Source of the DNA: Archangiaceae bacterium
GTDB taxonomy: Bacteria > Myxococcota > Myxococcia > Myxococcales > Myxococcaceae
Assembly (NCBI GenBank): GCA_016714225.1
Contig: JADJNS010000012.1
Coordinates: forward strand, 310,001-374,000
Length of the DNA: 64,000 nt
Reading direction: 5' to 3'
The position numbers and the translations under genes were made by a program. Positions 24,686 to 35,925 of the stretch are shown in pieces. The notes under the pieces were generated by a model. It was not told the origin of the DNA, ran no database searches, and was given only the letters and a program-made list of their open reading frames with translations. Each line of letters starts with the position of its first letter. The stretch's first letter is position 1.

Positions 24686-27037
24686 ATGCCCCCGCTGCGT
24701 CGCGTGCTCGCTCCATTCGTGGTGGCGCTGGCCTCGTGCCCCCCGCTGGCCATGTATGAGGGCAAGACGTGCCCCCAGGGCGTGTGCCCCGACGACCTGG
24801 TGTGCGTCGACGGGGTGTGCGTCGCGCCGTGCGCGCCCGAGGCGCTGGGCTTTGCGTGCACCGTGGGCCTGGGCGCCTGCGCGCGGTCGGCCACCTGGGA
24901 GTGCGCGGCCGACGTGCGTCGCTGCCCCACCCAGCCGGGCGCTCCCGCGGACGAGCAGTGCAACGGCGCCGACGACGACTGCGATGGGGTGCTCGACGAC
25001 CTCGCTGATGCGGGCGAGGCGTGCGTGGGCGGCCTGGGCGTGTGCACCGCGCCCGGCGCCTTCGCCTGCGTCGACGGCGGCTGGGCCTGCGTGAGCGACG
25101 GCGAGAAGCCCTCGCCCGAGCTGTGCAACGGGCTCGACGACGACTGCGACGGCTGGGTCGACGATGGCTGCCTCTCGACCGTGGCGGGCAGCGGGCCGCC
25201 CGGCTGGGTCGATGGGCCGTGGGCCGCGGCCCAGTTTCAGCGGCCGCAGATGCTGGTCAGCGACGCGCTGGGCAACGTGTTCGTGGCCGACTCGGCGAAC
25301 AACCGGGTGCGGGCCATCTGGGCCGACGGCGGCGTCACCACCCTGGCGGGCAACGGAGCGTGCGCCTTCGCCGACGGGCCGGGCCCCACCGCGTCGTTCT
25401 GCCAGCCGCTGGGCATCGAGCTCTTGCGCAACTCGGATCTCGCGGTGAGCGATGCGCGCAACCGGCGGGTTCGCGTGATTCGCAGCCCGCGGCAGGCGCC
25501 CACCGTGGTCACCATGGCCATCGACGCCGGCTTCAGCCAGCCCCGCGGCCTGCACCTGACCGCCGACGGAGGCCTGCTGGTGTCGGACCCCGGCGCGCAC
25601 CGGGTCTTTTACGTGAACCCCGTCGACGGCGGGCTGGTGAAGGTCATCGGGCTGGGCAGCTCGGGCACCGGCAACGGCCAGTGGAACCTGCTCCAGCTCA
25701 ACCAGCCGGTCGACGCGGTGCAGGCAGACGACGGGCTGGTCTACGTCTCCGAGGCGGCCAGCCACCGCATTCGCATCGTGCCGCTGGGCGGGGCGCAGAG
25801 CTCGACCCTGGCGGGCAGCGGCAGCGCGACCACCACCGATGGAGTCGGGGTGGCGGCGGCGTTCAACGCGCCCGGGCAGCTGTCGCTCGATCGCGATGCG
25901 GGGCGGCTCTTGCTCATCGAGAGCAGCGGCAGCGCGCTGCGCTCGGTGCCGCTCGACGGCGGGCGCACCAGCACGCTGGCGCGCAACCTGCCCAGCCCCA
26001 GCGGGCTGACCCGGCTCGATGACGAGACGGTGGTGGTGAGCGAGCTCAACGGCCTGCGCCGGTACACGCTCATCGAAGACGGCGGGGTGAGCATCTCGCC
26101 GCTCATCACCCCCCAGGTGGCGTACAGCGACGGCGACGCGGCGGTGGCTCGGCTCGATGACCCCGACCGCATGGTCGAGTGGCCGGCGCCCGGCTTTCTG
26201 GCCTGGAGCGAGAACCGCACCGTGCGGCTGATGTACGTCGACGCGGGCCGGGTCATCACCGTGGCCGGGCCGCCGCCCAACGGTCAGACCATGGGCGTCG
26301 ATGGGCCGCTGTTCAACGGCGGGTGGCTCGATCGGCCGGTCGACCTCAAAGCCGGGCCCGACGGCGGGCTCTACGTCACCGACGCGGTGCGCGACACGGT
26401 GCGGGTGATCGATCGCGAGCTGCAGCGCATCGACACCTTCGCCGGGCCGGGCGCGCGGGTCGACGCCACCTTCCGAGTCATCTCGCTGCTGGCGTTCGGG
26501 CGCTCGCCCCAGGGAGAAGACCTGCTCTACGTGGCCGAAGGCAACGGCTCGACGCAGAACCCGTTTCAGCTGCGGCGCTTCGGGGTGCAGTCGGGCTCGC
26601 AGGTGCGGCTGGCGGGGCTCGACTCGGGGGTGGCGCTCAGCGCGCCATCGGCGCTGGTGACCGGCGCGGGCGGTGAGCTGTACCTCGTCGACAACGACCC
26701 CAGCGTGCGGCGCTTCGAGCTCGACGGCGGAGTACGCGCGCACTACCGGCTGCCGACGAGCGAGAACGGCGTGCGCAGCTTCGTGTTCGACGAGCGCGGG
26801 CTGTTGGTGTGGAGCCGCGGCCGCCGGGTGTGGCGCAGCACCGCCGACGGCGGCAGCGAGGTGCTGTTCGACAGCGCCACCTATTCGGACTCGTCGTCGA
26901 TCTCGGGCCTCGCCGACGGGCCGCCCAAGGTCGGCATCTTGTGGAGCGCCACCTCGCTGGTGTTGGTCGGCGAGAACGTGTTCCTCACCGATCAGCTCAA
27001 CAACCGCATTCGCCTGCTGAAGCTCCCACACCGGTGA
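24686..27037 (+). CDS. MopE-like/NHL-repeat lipoprotein
   Basis: A 783-residue secreted lipoprotein. ATG 24686 gives a signal peptide ending ALASC; GTG 24674 is possible. Residues 25-55 are Cys-rich (CPQGVCPDDLVCVDGVCV). Two MopE-type calcium/metal-binding repeats follow, CNGADDDCDG and CNGLDDDCDG (about residues 92 and 148). From residue 165 onward there are many NHL-type propeller blades with the recurring pattern QPxGI...NxxxVxDxxNNRVR...TxAGxG, closing with LTDQLNNRIRLLKL. Such proteins bind ligands on the cell surface. It begins 27 bases after phoH; the out-of-frame phoH segment is fused to it in the raw reading frame and should not be taken as its N-terminus. Confidence 0.85.
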   Translation: MPPLRRVLAPFVVALASCPPLAMYEGKTCPQGVCPDDLVCVDGVCVAPCAPEALGFACTVGLGACARSATWECAADVRRCPTQPGAPADEQCNGADDDCDGVLDDLADAGEACVGGLGVCTAPGAFACVDGGWACVSDGEKPSPELCNGLDDDCDGWVDDGCLSTVAGSGPPGWVDGPWAAAQFQRPQMLVSDALGNVFVADSANNRVRAIWADGGVTTLAGNGACAFADGPGPTASFCQPLGIELLRNSDLAVSDARNRRVRVIRSPRQAPTVVTMAIDAGFSQPRGLHLTADGGLLVSDPGAHRVFYVNPVDGGLVKVIGLGSSGTGNGQWNLLQLNQPVDAVQADDGLVYVSEAASHRIRIVPLGGAQSSTLAGSGSATTTDGVGVAAAFNAPGQLSLDRDAGRLLLIESSGSALRSVPLDGGRTSTLARNLPSPSGLTRLDDETVVVSELNGLRRYTLIEDGGVSISPLITPQVAYSDGDAAVARLDDPDRMVEWPAPGFLAWSENRTVRLMYVDAGRVITVAGPPPNGQTMGVDGPLFNGGWLDRPVDLKAGPDGGLYVTDAVRDTVRVIDRELQRIDTFAGPGARVDATFRVISLLAFGRSPQGEDLLYVAEGNGSTQNPFQLRRFGVQSGSQVRLAGLDSGVALSAPSALVTGAGGELYLVDNDPSVRRFELDGGVRAHYRLPTSENGVRSFVFDERGLLVWSRGRRVWRSTADGGSEVLFDSATYSDSSSISGLADGPPKVGILWSATSLVLVGENVFLTDQLNNRIRLLKLPHR

Positions 27038-27232
27038 GAGCGGGGGTCGGTGGTGGCTCTTCGTCGCGCAGCTCGTGATTTTCGGCTTTCAAAGCGTTCG
27101 CGGCAGGCGAGCGCTGAACGTTCGCCGACGGCCCGGCAGGGTCTGGCCAAGGGTCAGCGAGCTCGGGCAGGGGCCGGGTCGGGGTTGGGGCATGCCCAGG
27201 GTTTGGGGGCCCGGCGAGGAGAGCGCGCCCGC

Positions 27233-28612
<1,380 letters not shown>

Positions 28613-28627
28613 GAAACGCCTCGAGGC

Positions 28628-30367
28628 ATGGAGCAGTCTGGCTTTCAGATCGGCGCGTATTCGGTGCTTTCCCGACTGGGCGTGGGCGGCATGGGCGAGG
28701 TCTGGTTGGCCACCAAGGGCGGCCAGAAGTGCGTGGTGAAGACGCTCTTGCCGCACCTCGCCGACGACGAGCGGGTGCGCGAGATGTTCCTCAAAGAGGG
28801 CCGGGTGGCGGCGATGATCTCCGACCCGGGCGTGGTGCAGATCTACGAGCTGGGCCTCTCGGGCGGGCAGTACTTCATGGCGCTCGAGTACGTCGACGGC
28901 GTCTCGCTCGACCGCCTCTTCACCGCCCGACGCAAGCTCTCGCCGCTGATCGCCGCGTACCTCGCCTCGCGCGCGCTGGGCGGCCTGCAGGCGATTCACG
29001 AGCAGGCCGGGCCCGGCAGCCGCGAGGCGCTCAAGATCGTTCACCGCGACATCAGCCCCAGCAACCTGCTGCTCTCGATCGCCGGCGACGTGAAGGTGGC
29101 CGACTTCGGCATCGCCAAGACCTTCACCACCGACCCGGGCGGCGCCACCACCCACGGCACCGCCAAGGGCAAGGTCGCGTACATGTCTCCCGAGCAGGCG
29201 CGCGGGCAGGCGGTCGATCAGCGCACCGACCTCTTCGCGCTCGGCATCGTGATGTACGAGGCGCTGGCCGGCGACATTCCCTACGCGCGCTCGCGCAACG
29301 ATCTCGAGATGCTGAGCCAGGTGGTCTACGGGCGCAAGAAGCCGCTCGAGACGCTGGCCCCCGGCGTGCCGCCCGAGCTGGCCGAGGTCATCTCGCACGC
29401 GCTCAAGCTCGACCCCGATGAGCGCTGGCCCTCGGCGCGCGCGATGAAGGCGCCGCTCGACGCCTGGCTCGAGCACGAGCACGGCATCGAGCGCGCGCGC
29501 GGCGAGCTGGCCGAGCTGGTGAAGGGCCTGCGCGAGACACCCTCGAGCACCGGGCATTCAGAGACCCGCGAGGTCGGTCACGTGGGCGTGGCGCTCCAGA
29601 AGCTCGCCTCGCCCATTCACGAGACGGTGTTCTCGCGGCCCGCCGCGCCGATGACCGCCGAGCCGGTCACTGCGGCTCCGGCCGCGCCCCCCGCGCGAAG
29701 GCGCCGCTCCCCCGTAGGCTTCGTGGTGGGCGGGGCCTGCGCGGCGCTGGGCCTCGTGGCCATCGGCTGGGCCGCGCTGTACACGCCCGAGCCCGAAGAG
29801 CCGGCTCCCGCCGACGTCGCGCCGGTGGTGGTCGAGCGCGAGCCGGTGATGCCCGCACCGCTCGGGGCGGTGGGCGAAGACGAGGGGCGGCCCGCCGCCA
29901 CCCCCAGCAACCGCTCTCGGGTGCGGCCGGTCAAGCGCAGCGTGCCGCCGCCGGTGAAGCCGGTCGCGCCTCCCGAGAAGCTGCTCGCGTTCGAGACCCA
30001 GCCGCCCGTCGACGTCTACGCGGGTGACAAGAAGCTCGGCCGCACCCCGCTCGAGGTGTCGATGCCCGGCGCCAGCGCGCAGCTGCGGCTGGTCTCGGCC
30101 GCCGACGGCATCGACTTCGATTACGAGCTCAAGGGCGAGCAGCCGCAGCGCTTCGCGGTGCCCCGGGCCACCCTGCACGTGCGGGTCGACCCCTGGGCCG
30201 AGGTGACGCTCGACGGGCGGCCGCTGGGCATGACCCCGATGGCGCCGATCACCGTCTTCGCCGGCCGGCACGTGATCGTGCTGGTGAACGCCGAGAAGAA
30301 GGCGCGCCGCCAGGTCGACGTGAAGCTCGAAGCGAACGAGATGAAGGTGGTGCGCGAGAAGTTGTGA
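28628..30367 (+). CDS. Membrane-anchored Ser/Thr protein kinase with PEGA domain
   Basis: A 579-residue kinase. The catalytic domain (residues 10-285) has the Gly loop LGVGGMGEVW, ATP-binding Lys in CVVKTLL, HRDISPSNLL, DFGIAK and the APE-equivalent SPEQ, so it should be active. A Pro/Ala juxtamembrane part leads to one membrane helix (about 361-385), and the C-terminal periplasmic part (about 455-575) has two PEGA-like units (VDVYAGDKKLGRTPLEV; AEVTLDGRPLGMTPMAP). Start ATG 28628 is divergent from the FHA activator; the ribosome site is weak. The stop is three bases from the end of the converging TPR gene. The gene set is repeated near 55.5-59.1 kb. Confidence 0.93.
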   Translation: MEQSGFQIGAYSVLSRLGVGGMGEVWLATKGGQKCVVKTLLPHLADDERVREMFLKEGRVAAMISDPGVVQIYELGLSGGQYFMALEYVDGVSLDRLFTARRKLSPLIAAYLASRALGGLQAIHEQAGPGSREALKIVHRDISPSNLLLSIAGDVKVADFGIAKTFTTDPGGATTHGTAKGKVAYMSPEQARGQAVDQRTDLFALGIVMYEALAGDIPYARSRNDLEMLSQVVYGRKKPLETLAPGVPPELAEVISHALKLDPDERWPSARAMKAPLDAWLEHEHGIERARGELAELVKGLRETPSSTGHSETREVGHVGVALQKLASPIHETVFSRPAAPMTAEPVTAAPAAPPARRRRSPVGFVVGGACAALGLVAIGWAALYTPEPEEPAPADVAPVVVEREPVMPAPLGAVGEDEGRPAATPSNRSRVRPVKRSVPPPVKPVAPPEKLLAFETQPPVDVYAGDKKLGRTPLEVSMPGASAQLRLVSAADGIDFDYELKGEQPQRFAVPRATLHVRVDPWAEVTLDGRPLGMTPMAPITVFAGRHVIVLVNAEKKARRQVDVKLEANEMKVVREKL

Positions 30368-30370
30368 TGC

Positions 30371-31003
30371 TCACCCCGGCAAGAACCACCACGCGAGCGC
30401 CACCACCAGCAGCACCCCCGCCACCGCGGCCGCCGCGTCGCCGAACAGGTAGTACGGCACCCCGGCCCGGTACGCCGCCTGCGCGTCGAGCCCCACCGGA
30501 GCCTGCCGGTACTGCGCGTAGAAGTCGGACCAGCGCACGAACCCGAACACCGACATCGCCGCGCTGATGGCCGCGCCGGCGAGCAGGGTGGGCCCGGCCC
30601 ACGCGTGGCGCATGGCGCGGGTGGTCACCTCGGGCGGCGCCGGGCTCTTGGCGCGCATCACCCGCTCGAGCTCGAGCTGGTACGCGTCGCGCACGCGCCG
30701 CGAGACCCACTCGGGCAGCACCGCCCCGATGTCGATCTCGAGCGCGCGGCCGAACATGCGCCGCCCCTCGGTCTCGTCGCCGAGGTTCAGCTGCGCGATG
30801 CCCGCGTATACGAAGGCCCGGCTGCGCAGGCTGTCTTGCAGCCCCTCGTCGCCGAGGTACGGCTTCAAGACCTCGAGCGCCTGCTCCTCGTAGAGGTCGC
30901 GGATCAGCAGGCGGCCCCGCTCGATGGCGGTCTCGGCGTCTTCCCCCGGCGCAGCGGCCGGCTGCTGCGCGAGCAGAACGATCGCCACCGCGAGCAGCGT
31001 CAC
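30371..31003 (-). CDS. Small TPR-like membrane protein of the kinase locus
   Basis: A 210-residue protein with a short N-terminal signal-like helix (LLAVAIVLLA), a helical TPR-like region (residues 25-90, ERGRLLIRDLYEEQALEVLKPYL and YAGIAQLNLGDETEGRRMF), a conserved turn LPEWVSRRVRDAYQLEL, and two C-terminal membrane helices (about 135-155 and 185-208). Start GTG 31003. It converges on the kinase gene with a three-base gap. A protein of the same layout (58271-59095) accompanies the second kinase, so it is probably a dedicated partner of these PEGA-type kinases. No enzymatic motif is present. Confidence 0.65.
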   Translation of the reverse strand: MTLLAVAIVLLAQQPAAAPGEDAETAIERGRLLIRDLYEEQALEVLKPYLGDEGLQDSLRSRAFVYAGIAQLNLGDETEGRRMFGRALEIDIGAVLPEWVSRRVRDAYQLELERVMRAKSPAPPEVTTRAMRHAWAGPTLLAGAAISAAMSVFGFVRWSDFYAQYRQAPVGLDAQAAYRAGVPYYLFGDAAAAVAGVLLVVALAWWFLPG

Positions 31004-31043
31004 GCCCGGCAGCCTACTGCCTTCGCGCCCGACCGGCCTGCAT

Positions 31044-32231
31044 TTACAGCAGCAGGCTGGCGTGCGGGTTCGCGCCGAACGGGTTCGCCGCCGCCGGAAC
31101 TCCCGAGGCGTCGGCCAGCAGCGACCACATGCCGGCGGGGCCGGGGGTCGAGCTCATACCGACCTGCGGGTCGACGTTGCCGGTGGTGCCCACCTTGATG
31201 CGCGGGCCGATCACCGTCGCGGCCACGCAGCTGGCGTGGTCAGACCCGGGCAGGCTGCGCGCGAAGTCACCGAAGATCGCCACCGTCACGTCGTGCGTGG
31301 CGTTGGCGCCGCTGGCGTTCGAGAGGAACTTCGAGAGCCCCGGCAGAATCAGCGTGCTCATCTTGTTGCGCACCGCGATGCCGTTGATGTCGCCGTGGGT
31401 GTCCCACCCTGCGTTGCTCACCGCCACCACCACCTTGGTGCCGAGGCTGATCATCGCGTCGGCGGCCATCATCTGGTGGGTGAAGCTGCTCACCGCCGTG
31501 CCGGTCACCCCGTAGAACGCCTGCAGGCTCGACAGGGTGATGCCGGGCGCCGTCGAGGTCATCACCGCCAGCGCGCCGTCATACGCCTCGCGCGCGCTCT
31601 TCAAGGTGTTGGGGCTCGAGGTCAGCGACGCCGCCGACTGCGCCTTCGCCGCGCGCAGGCCCGCCAGCGCGGTGCGGCGGCTGGGCATCGCGCCCGCGGT
31701 GCTGCCCACGCCGAACAGGTCGAGCGCCGGGGCCAGGTCGCTGGCGCGCTGCAGCGTCACGCCGCCCTCGGCCGGGTGGGTGCCCACCGGAGTGCCGGGG
31801 CCCACCACCACGCAGGGCAGGGTGGCCGAGCCGGCCACCGCCATCGACTTCGCCAGCATCAGCGCGTTGCTGCGGCCGCTGGGCCCGATCCAATGCGACA
31901 TCTGGGCCGGCGTATGTGCCGAGATGTGGTGGTTCACGCCCACCGTGGCGAGGTGCCCGAGCGCGCTCGCGGGCAAGAGCTGCCCGAACGTCGCGTCGTC
32001 GACGAACAGCTGGCTGGTGCTGCCTCCCAGCTGCTTGATGTTGGTGGGGGTGACCCCGAACGTGCCGGCCGCGGAGAACGACTTCGCGCTGCCGAACAGC
32101 GCGTTGTAGCCGCCGTTCAAGTAGATCAGCACCACCGCCTTGGGCCGCGGCGCGGCCTGCGCGCGCACCAGCGCCGGGGCCATCGCGAGGGCTGCTGCAC
32201 TCTGAAACATCTGCCGGCGAGAGAAGTTCAT
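31044..32231 (-). CDS. Tat-exported DUF1501 family protein
   Basis: A 395-residue protein with a twin-arginine signal (SRRQMFQSAAALAMAPALV, cleavage near VRAQA), so it is exported folded. The body matches DUF1501 (related to sulfatase/alkaline-phosphatase folds): the opening KAVVLIYLNGGYNALF, NHHISAHTPAQMSHWIG, VAVSNAGWDTHGD and the GDFARSLPGSDHA end, the segments that in this family carry the candidate metal ligands. ATG 32231 has GGAG six bases upstream. It is the last gene of a four-gene operon with CxxCH and CARDB-type proteins. DUF1501 proteins usually travel with large cytochrome-like DUF partners, which fits. Substrate unknown. Confidence 0.85.
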   Translation of the reverse strand: MNFSRRQMFQSAAALAMAPALVRAQAAPRPKAVVLIYLNGGYNALFGSAKSFSAAGTFGVTPTNIKQLGGSTSQLFVDDATFGQLLPASALGHLATVGVNHHISAHTPAQMSHWIGPSGRSNALMLAKSMAVAGSATLPCVVVGPGTPVGTHPAEGGVTLQRASDLAPALDLFGVGSTAGAMPSRRTALAGLRAAKAQSAASLTSSPNTLKSAREAYDGALAVMTSTAPGITLSSLQAFYGVTGTAVSSFTHQMMAADAMISLGTKVVVAVSNAGWDTHGDINGIAVRNKMSTLILPGLSKFLSNASGANATHDVTVAIFGDFARSLPGSDHASCVAATVIGPRIKVGTTGNVDPQVGMSSTPGPAGMWSLLADASGVPAAANPFGANPHASLLL

Positions 32232-32244
32232 GGCGGTCTCCAGT

Positions 32245-34991
32245 TCACTCAGCGAGGAAGCCCATCGAGGTGGCGGCAGTGGCGCAGGTGGCGGCCCACT
32301 TGAGCTGCGGCGTGGCGCCGTCGTTCTCGGCCGACACCGCGAAGCTCGCGCACGCGGTGGTCTCGGCCGCGCCCGGAGTGGCCGACCAGAACCTGCGCTG
32401 CCAGCTGCGGCACTCGGTGGTGGCAGTGGCCGCGGTGGGGGCGGCGGCGTACTGCGTGCCGCTGGCGGTGAGCGTCACGCACGCCTGGTAGGCGGCGATG
32501 AACACCCGGTACAGGCTGATCGCGGCGAGCTCCTGCTCTTCCAACCACCTCGGCTGCGCGAGCGGTGGCATCGCGCCGTACGCCGCCGGGTTGTACGCGT
32601 CGAACGTCGCCACCTGGCCGCGAATGCTGGCCGGCTGCGAGCCGAGCGCCCGCGTGAAGTCGTTCAGCAGCGCCGAGTACGGCTTCACCCGCAGGCGATC
32701 GCTGCCCGGCACCAGGTCCGACCGGTCGCGGTCGAGCAGGTGGCCGTCGAGCGAAGGGTAGAGCGCGCTGCCGTTGCAGCCCAGGTAGACGTCGACCGGG
32801 GTGACGTTCGAGCTCACCGCCACCGCCGAGAGCGCCGCGTTGCTGTTCAGGTCGGCCCCGGTGGCACCCGCGCGGAAGCCCAGCGTGCCCGCCGCGGTGC
32901 CGCTCTCCCGGTACTGCCAGGTGAAGGTGCGAGTCTTTCCGCCCGGAATGGTGAGCGCGGTGGGGCCAGTCACCAGCGTGGCGGTGGTGCCGCCGCTGAC
33001 CGTCGCGGTGGCCGAGGTGGGCACCACCGACTTCGCGTCGGCCTGACCGGTGTTCGCGACCACCATGCCCAGCGAGAAGGTGGCGCCGCGGCTCAACGAC
33101 GCGGGCAGCATGAAGGTCACCACCGAGAGCGCGGCCGGCTCTTGCACGGTGCTCACCGCGGGCGCGGTCATCGCCGCCGCCGTCAGCGCAGTGCCGAAGT
33201 TCGGGTTCAGGCCGGTGGCCGAGGCGCGGGCGCGCAGCGTGCCCAGGCCGGTGCCCGTCTCGCGGCAGGCGATGGTGAAGATGCCCCGACCGCCGGCGGC
33301 GATGGTCTGCGCCGCCACCGGGGTGACCGTCGCCAGCGCCTCGCCGGTGGCCGCGAACGAGAGCGCCGGCAGCACGTTGGTGGCCGCGGTGCCGCCGGTG
33401 TTCTTCACCCGCACCTCGACGTTGAAGGTCTGGTTGCGCGAGAGCTTGAGCGGCGGAGTCACCGCCTCGATGGCCAGCACCGGTGGCCCAAGCACCGAGA
33501 CGGTGTTCGACTGGGTGGTGATGCCGACGAGCGGAGCGCCCGACACCGCGTCGACGCCGCGGGCGCCGGCGCTGAACTTCAAGGTGCCCACGCCGGTGCC
33601 GTTCTCGAGGTAGTGGAAGACGAAGGTGGCGGTCGCGCCCGGGGCGATGTTCTGCGCGGCCGGGGCAGCGCCGTTCAGGCGCGCCAGCGCGGCGGCCGAG
33701 GCAACCAGCGCGGGCGGCATCGGGTCGGGCAGCACGCCGTTGGCCGCGGTGCCGCCGCCGTTCTTCACCTTCAGGGTGAGGTCGAACCCTGGGCGGGGTT
33801 CACCACGGTGGGCGCCGAGAGCTCGACGATCTGCAGCGCCGACGGGGCGATCACCGCCGCGGTCTGCGCCGCAGCCAGCGCCTCGACCGTCTCGCCGCTG
33901 TTCTGATCGACGCCGCGCACCCGCGCCGAGAGCGAAAAGCTGCCGGTGCCGCTGGCCACGTAGGCCCAGGTGAAGGTGGCGGTGCTGCCGCCGGGCACGT
34001 CGACGGCGGTGGGCGCCGCGCTGGCGGTCGCCGACGCGTTGCCGCTCACCGTGATGGCGAGGGGTATCGCGGGGGTGGGCAGCACGCCGCGCGCCAGCGC
34101 GTCGCCGTCGTTGCGCACCACCAACGTCGCGGTGGTGAGCTGCCCGGTGGTGGTGCTGTCGGCCAGCTCGAGCTCGGCCACCAGGTGCGCGGGGCGCTCG
34201 ACGCCGATCGACCCGAAGGCCACCTCGTCGCTCTCGAGCGCGGTCATGTCGTTGGCGTCGAGGCCGAAGGCGTGGGCCTTGAGCGCCAGGTTGCCGGCGG
34301 CGGTGGGCTTGACGGTGAAGGTGAAGGTCTGGCTCTCGCCGGCCTTGAGGTTCGCCACCACCGGGGTGGGGCCGTTGCGCCGCTCGAACGCCACGCTGCC
34401 GGCGGCGCCGTCGAGCTGCACCGCGACCATGCGCGCCTCGGCCTCGCCGTCGTTCGACACGGTGACGGTGACCGCGGTGTCCTGGTTCACGTTGGTGGCG
34501 AGCGGCGCGTGGGTCTCGCTGACGGTGAGGTACGAGGGGCTCTCCATCATCATCACCAGCGGGCCGAAATCGGCCGAGATGGCCGAGCTGGTCGGGCCGT
34601 CCATCGCCTCGACGGTGCCCGACAGCGTCACCTCGCCGGGGTCGGCGGCTTCGAGCGTGAGCACGAACGCGTGCGCGTCGCCCGGCTGCAGGTCGACGGT
34701 GCCCTCGGCCGCGGTGGCGGCGAGCCGCACCCGGCCCGCTCCCGCCTGCGCCAGCGGAGCGGTGGAGACGCCCAGCGCGGGCGACTTGCCGGTGTTCTTC
34801 ACGGTGAGGGTGAGCGAGACCTGCTGGCCGAGCGTGACGTGCGCGCTCGAGAGCGCGGCCTCGACGCTGAGCACCGCGGGGTCGGTCGAGAGGGGGTCAC
34901 CGCCGCCCGAGCCACCGCCGGTACCGCCGGTGCCGCTGGGGTTCTGGCAGCCGAAGAACGCGAACGCAAAGCAGAGCGCGAGTCGTTTCAT
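32245..34991 (-). CDS. CARDB-like repeat lipoprotein, split by a one-base frameshift
   Basis: Lipoprotein start at ATG 34991 (AGAGGAG upstream), signal peptide ending FAFFGC followed by a Gly/Ser/Thr linker. The raw frame stops at 33771, but the next frame resumes exactly where the protein should continue: at about 33785-33791 one base is missing in NPAQG-FDLTLKVKNGGG. Corrected, the product is about 914 residues. It consists of at least six CARDB/DUF11-like beta-sandwich domains of about 115 residues, each with VxNTGxAxAxxV and a TFxWxYxxxGxGxxxFxAxAxGxDxNxG close. The last 180 residues differ (YLGCNGSALYPSLDGHLLDRDR) and have six cysteines. Thirteen bases separate it from the DUF1501 gene. 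Probably a surface scaffold of this operon. Confidence 0.82.
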
Positions 34992-35003
34992 GGTCGTTCT
35001 CCT

Positions 35004-35925
35004 CTACTGGCAGTAGGTGGGGTGGCTTGCGATGGCCGAGAGGGCCGACTGCATCGTCTCTTGCGAGGCGAAGGCGCTCATGCAGGCGTCGAACACCGGG
35101 CCTTCACACTTGTACTCGGTGCGGCCGTACGCGTACTTCATCGCGGTGCGGCACACGTTGAACTTGAAGTCGGGCGACCCGACGATCGCCTGCAGCAGCT
35201 CTTTCTCGTTGCTGATGGTGACGCCGCCGATCAGCACCTGCGGCGCGTCGATGGGCGGTGAGGCCACGGTGTACTGCAGCCGCTTGGGCAGCACGCGGGC
35301 CACCGGGTCCAACCCGAACACCGGGTGGTAGTGGCAGCCGGCGCACTGCGCCGACTTGCGGACCGTCGGCGCTCACCCCGGTGGTGTTGAGCGCGGCCTT
35401 GAGCTCGATGCCGAGCGCGTTGTTGAGAATGCGGTAGGCGTGCACGATGCGAAAGCCCTCGAGCTCGTTGCCGCGAAAGCGGGTGCGCCACTCGGGGCTC
35501 TGGAAGTAGCCGTAGCCGCCGTTGACCGCGTCTTCGGTGATGACCGGGTCCATCACGCCGTTGGTGTCGCCGGTCTGGCGGGTGAAGACGTAGGGGCCCA
35601 CGAACAGCTCTTTCCACTTCTTGTTCTCGGTGAGCAGCTTGCGGGTGAGGAAGTAGGCGGGCTCTTGCACGCGGTACGGCACCGGCTCGGGGTTGAAGCG
35701 GGTGTTGATGAAGGCGGCGAAGCGGTCGATGAACGGCGGCGCCTGCAAGAGGTTGGGCACCTCGTTGCGCGGGTCGGTGGCGGCCAGCAGCGCGGGGGTG
35801 GGCGCGGTGCCGAGCAGGTTCGCGGCGAGCCGAATCGCGCAACGCTCGCGCTGCTCGGCGGTCAGCGCCTGCGCCGACGCGGCGGCGCTCATCAGCAGCG
35901 TGACGGCGATGATGGGACGGGTCAT
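35004..35925 (-). CDS. Exported protein with CxxCH haem-type motif, broken by a one-base frameshift
   Basis: ATG 35925 has a very good GGAGG six bases upstream and opens a signal peptide (cleavage near SAQA). The frame is normal to about VSADG, then breaks at 35359-35362; removing one base from GGTCCGC restores RKSAQCAGCHYHPVFGLDPVA and reads on to the TAG at 35004, giving about 306 residues. CAGCH is a c-type haem-binding motif. The C-terminal segment LLQAIVGSPDFKFNVCRTAM...YAYGR resembles the ends of DUF1585-type proteins that accompany DUF1501/DUF1552 partners. Twelve bases precede the CARDB-like gene. The broken frame alone would give a chimaeric end at 35104. Probable periplasmic cytochrome-like component of the operon. 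Confidence 0.75.

Noticed and set aside
23648..27037. A single 1129-codon protein fusing phoH to the MopE/NHL lipoprotein
   Set aside because: The join is the out-of-frame remainder of phoH after its lesion; the lipoprotein has its own signal peptide and start.
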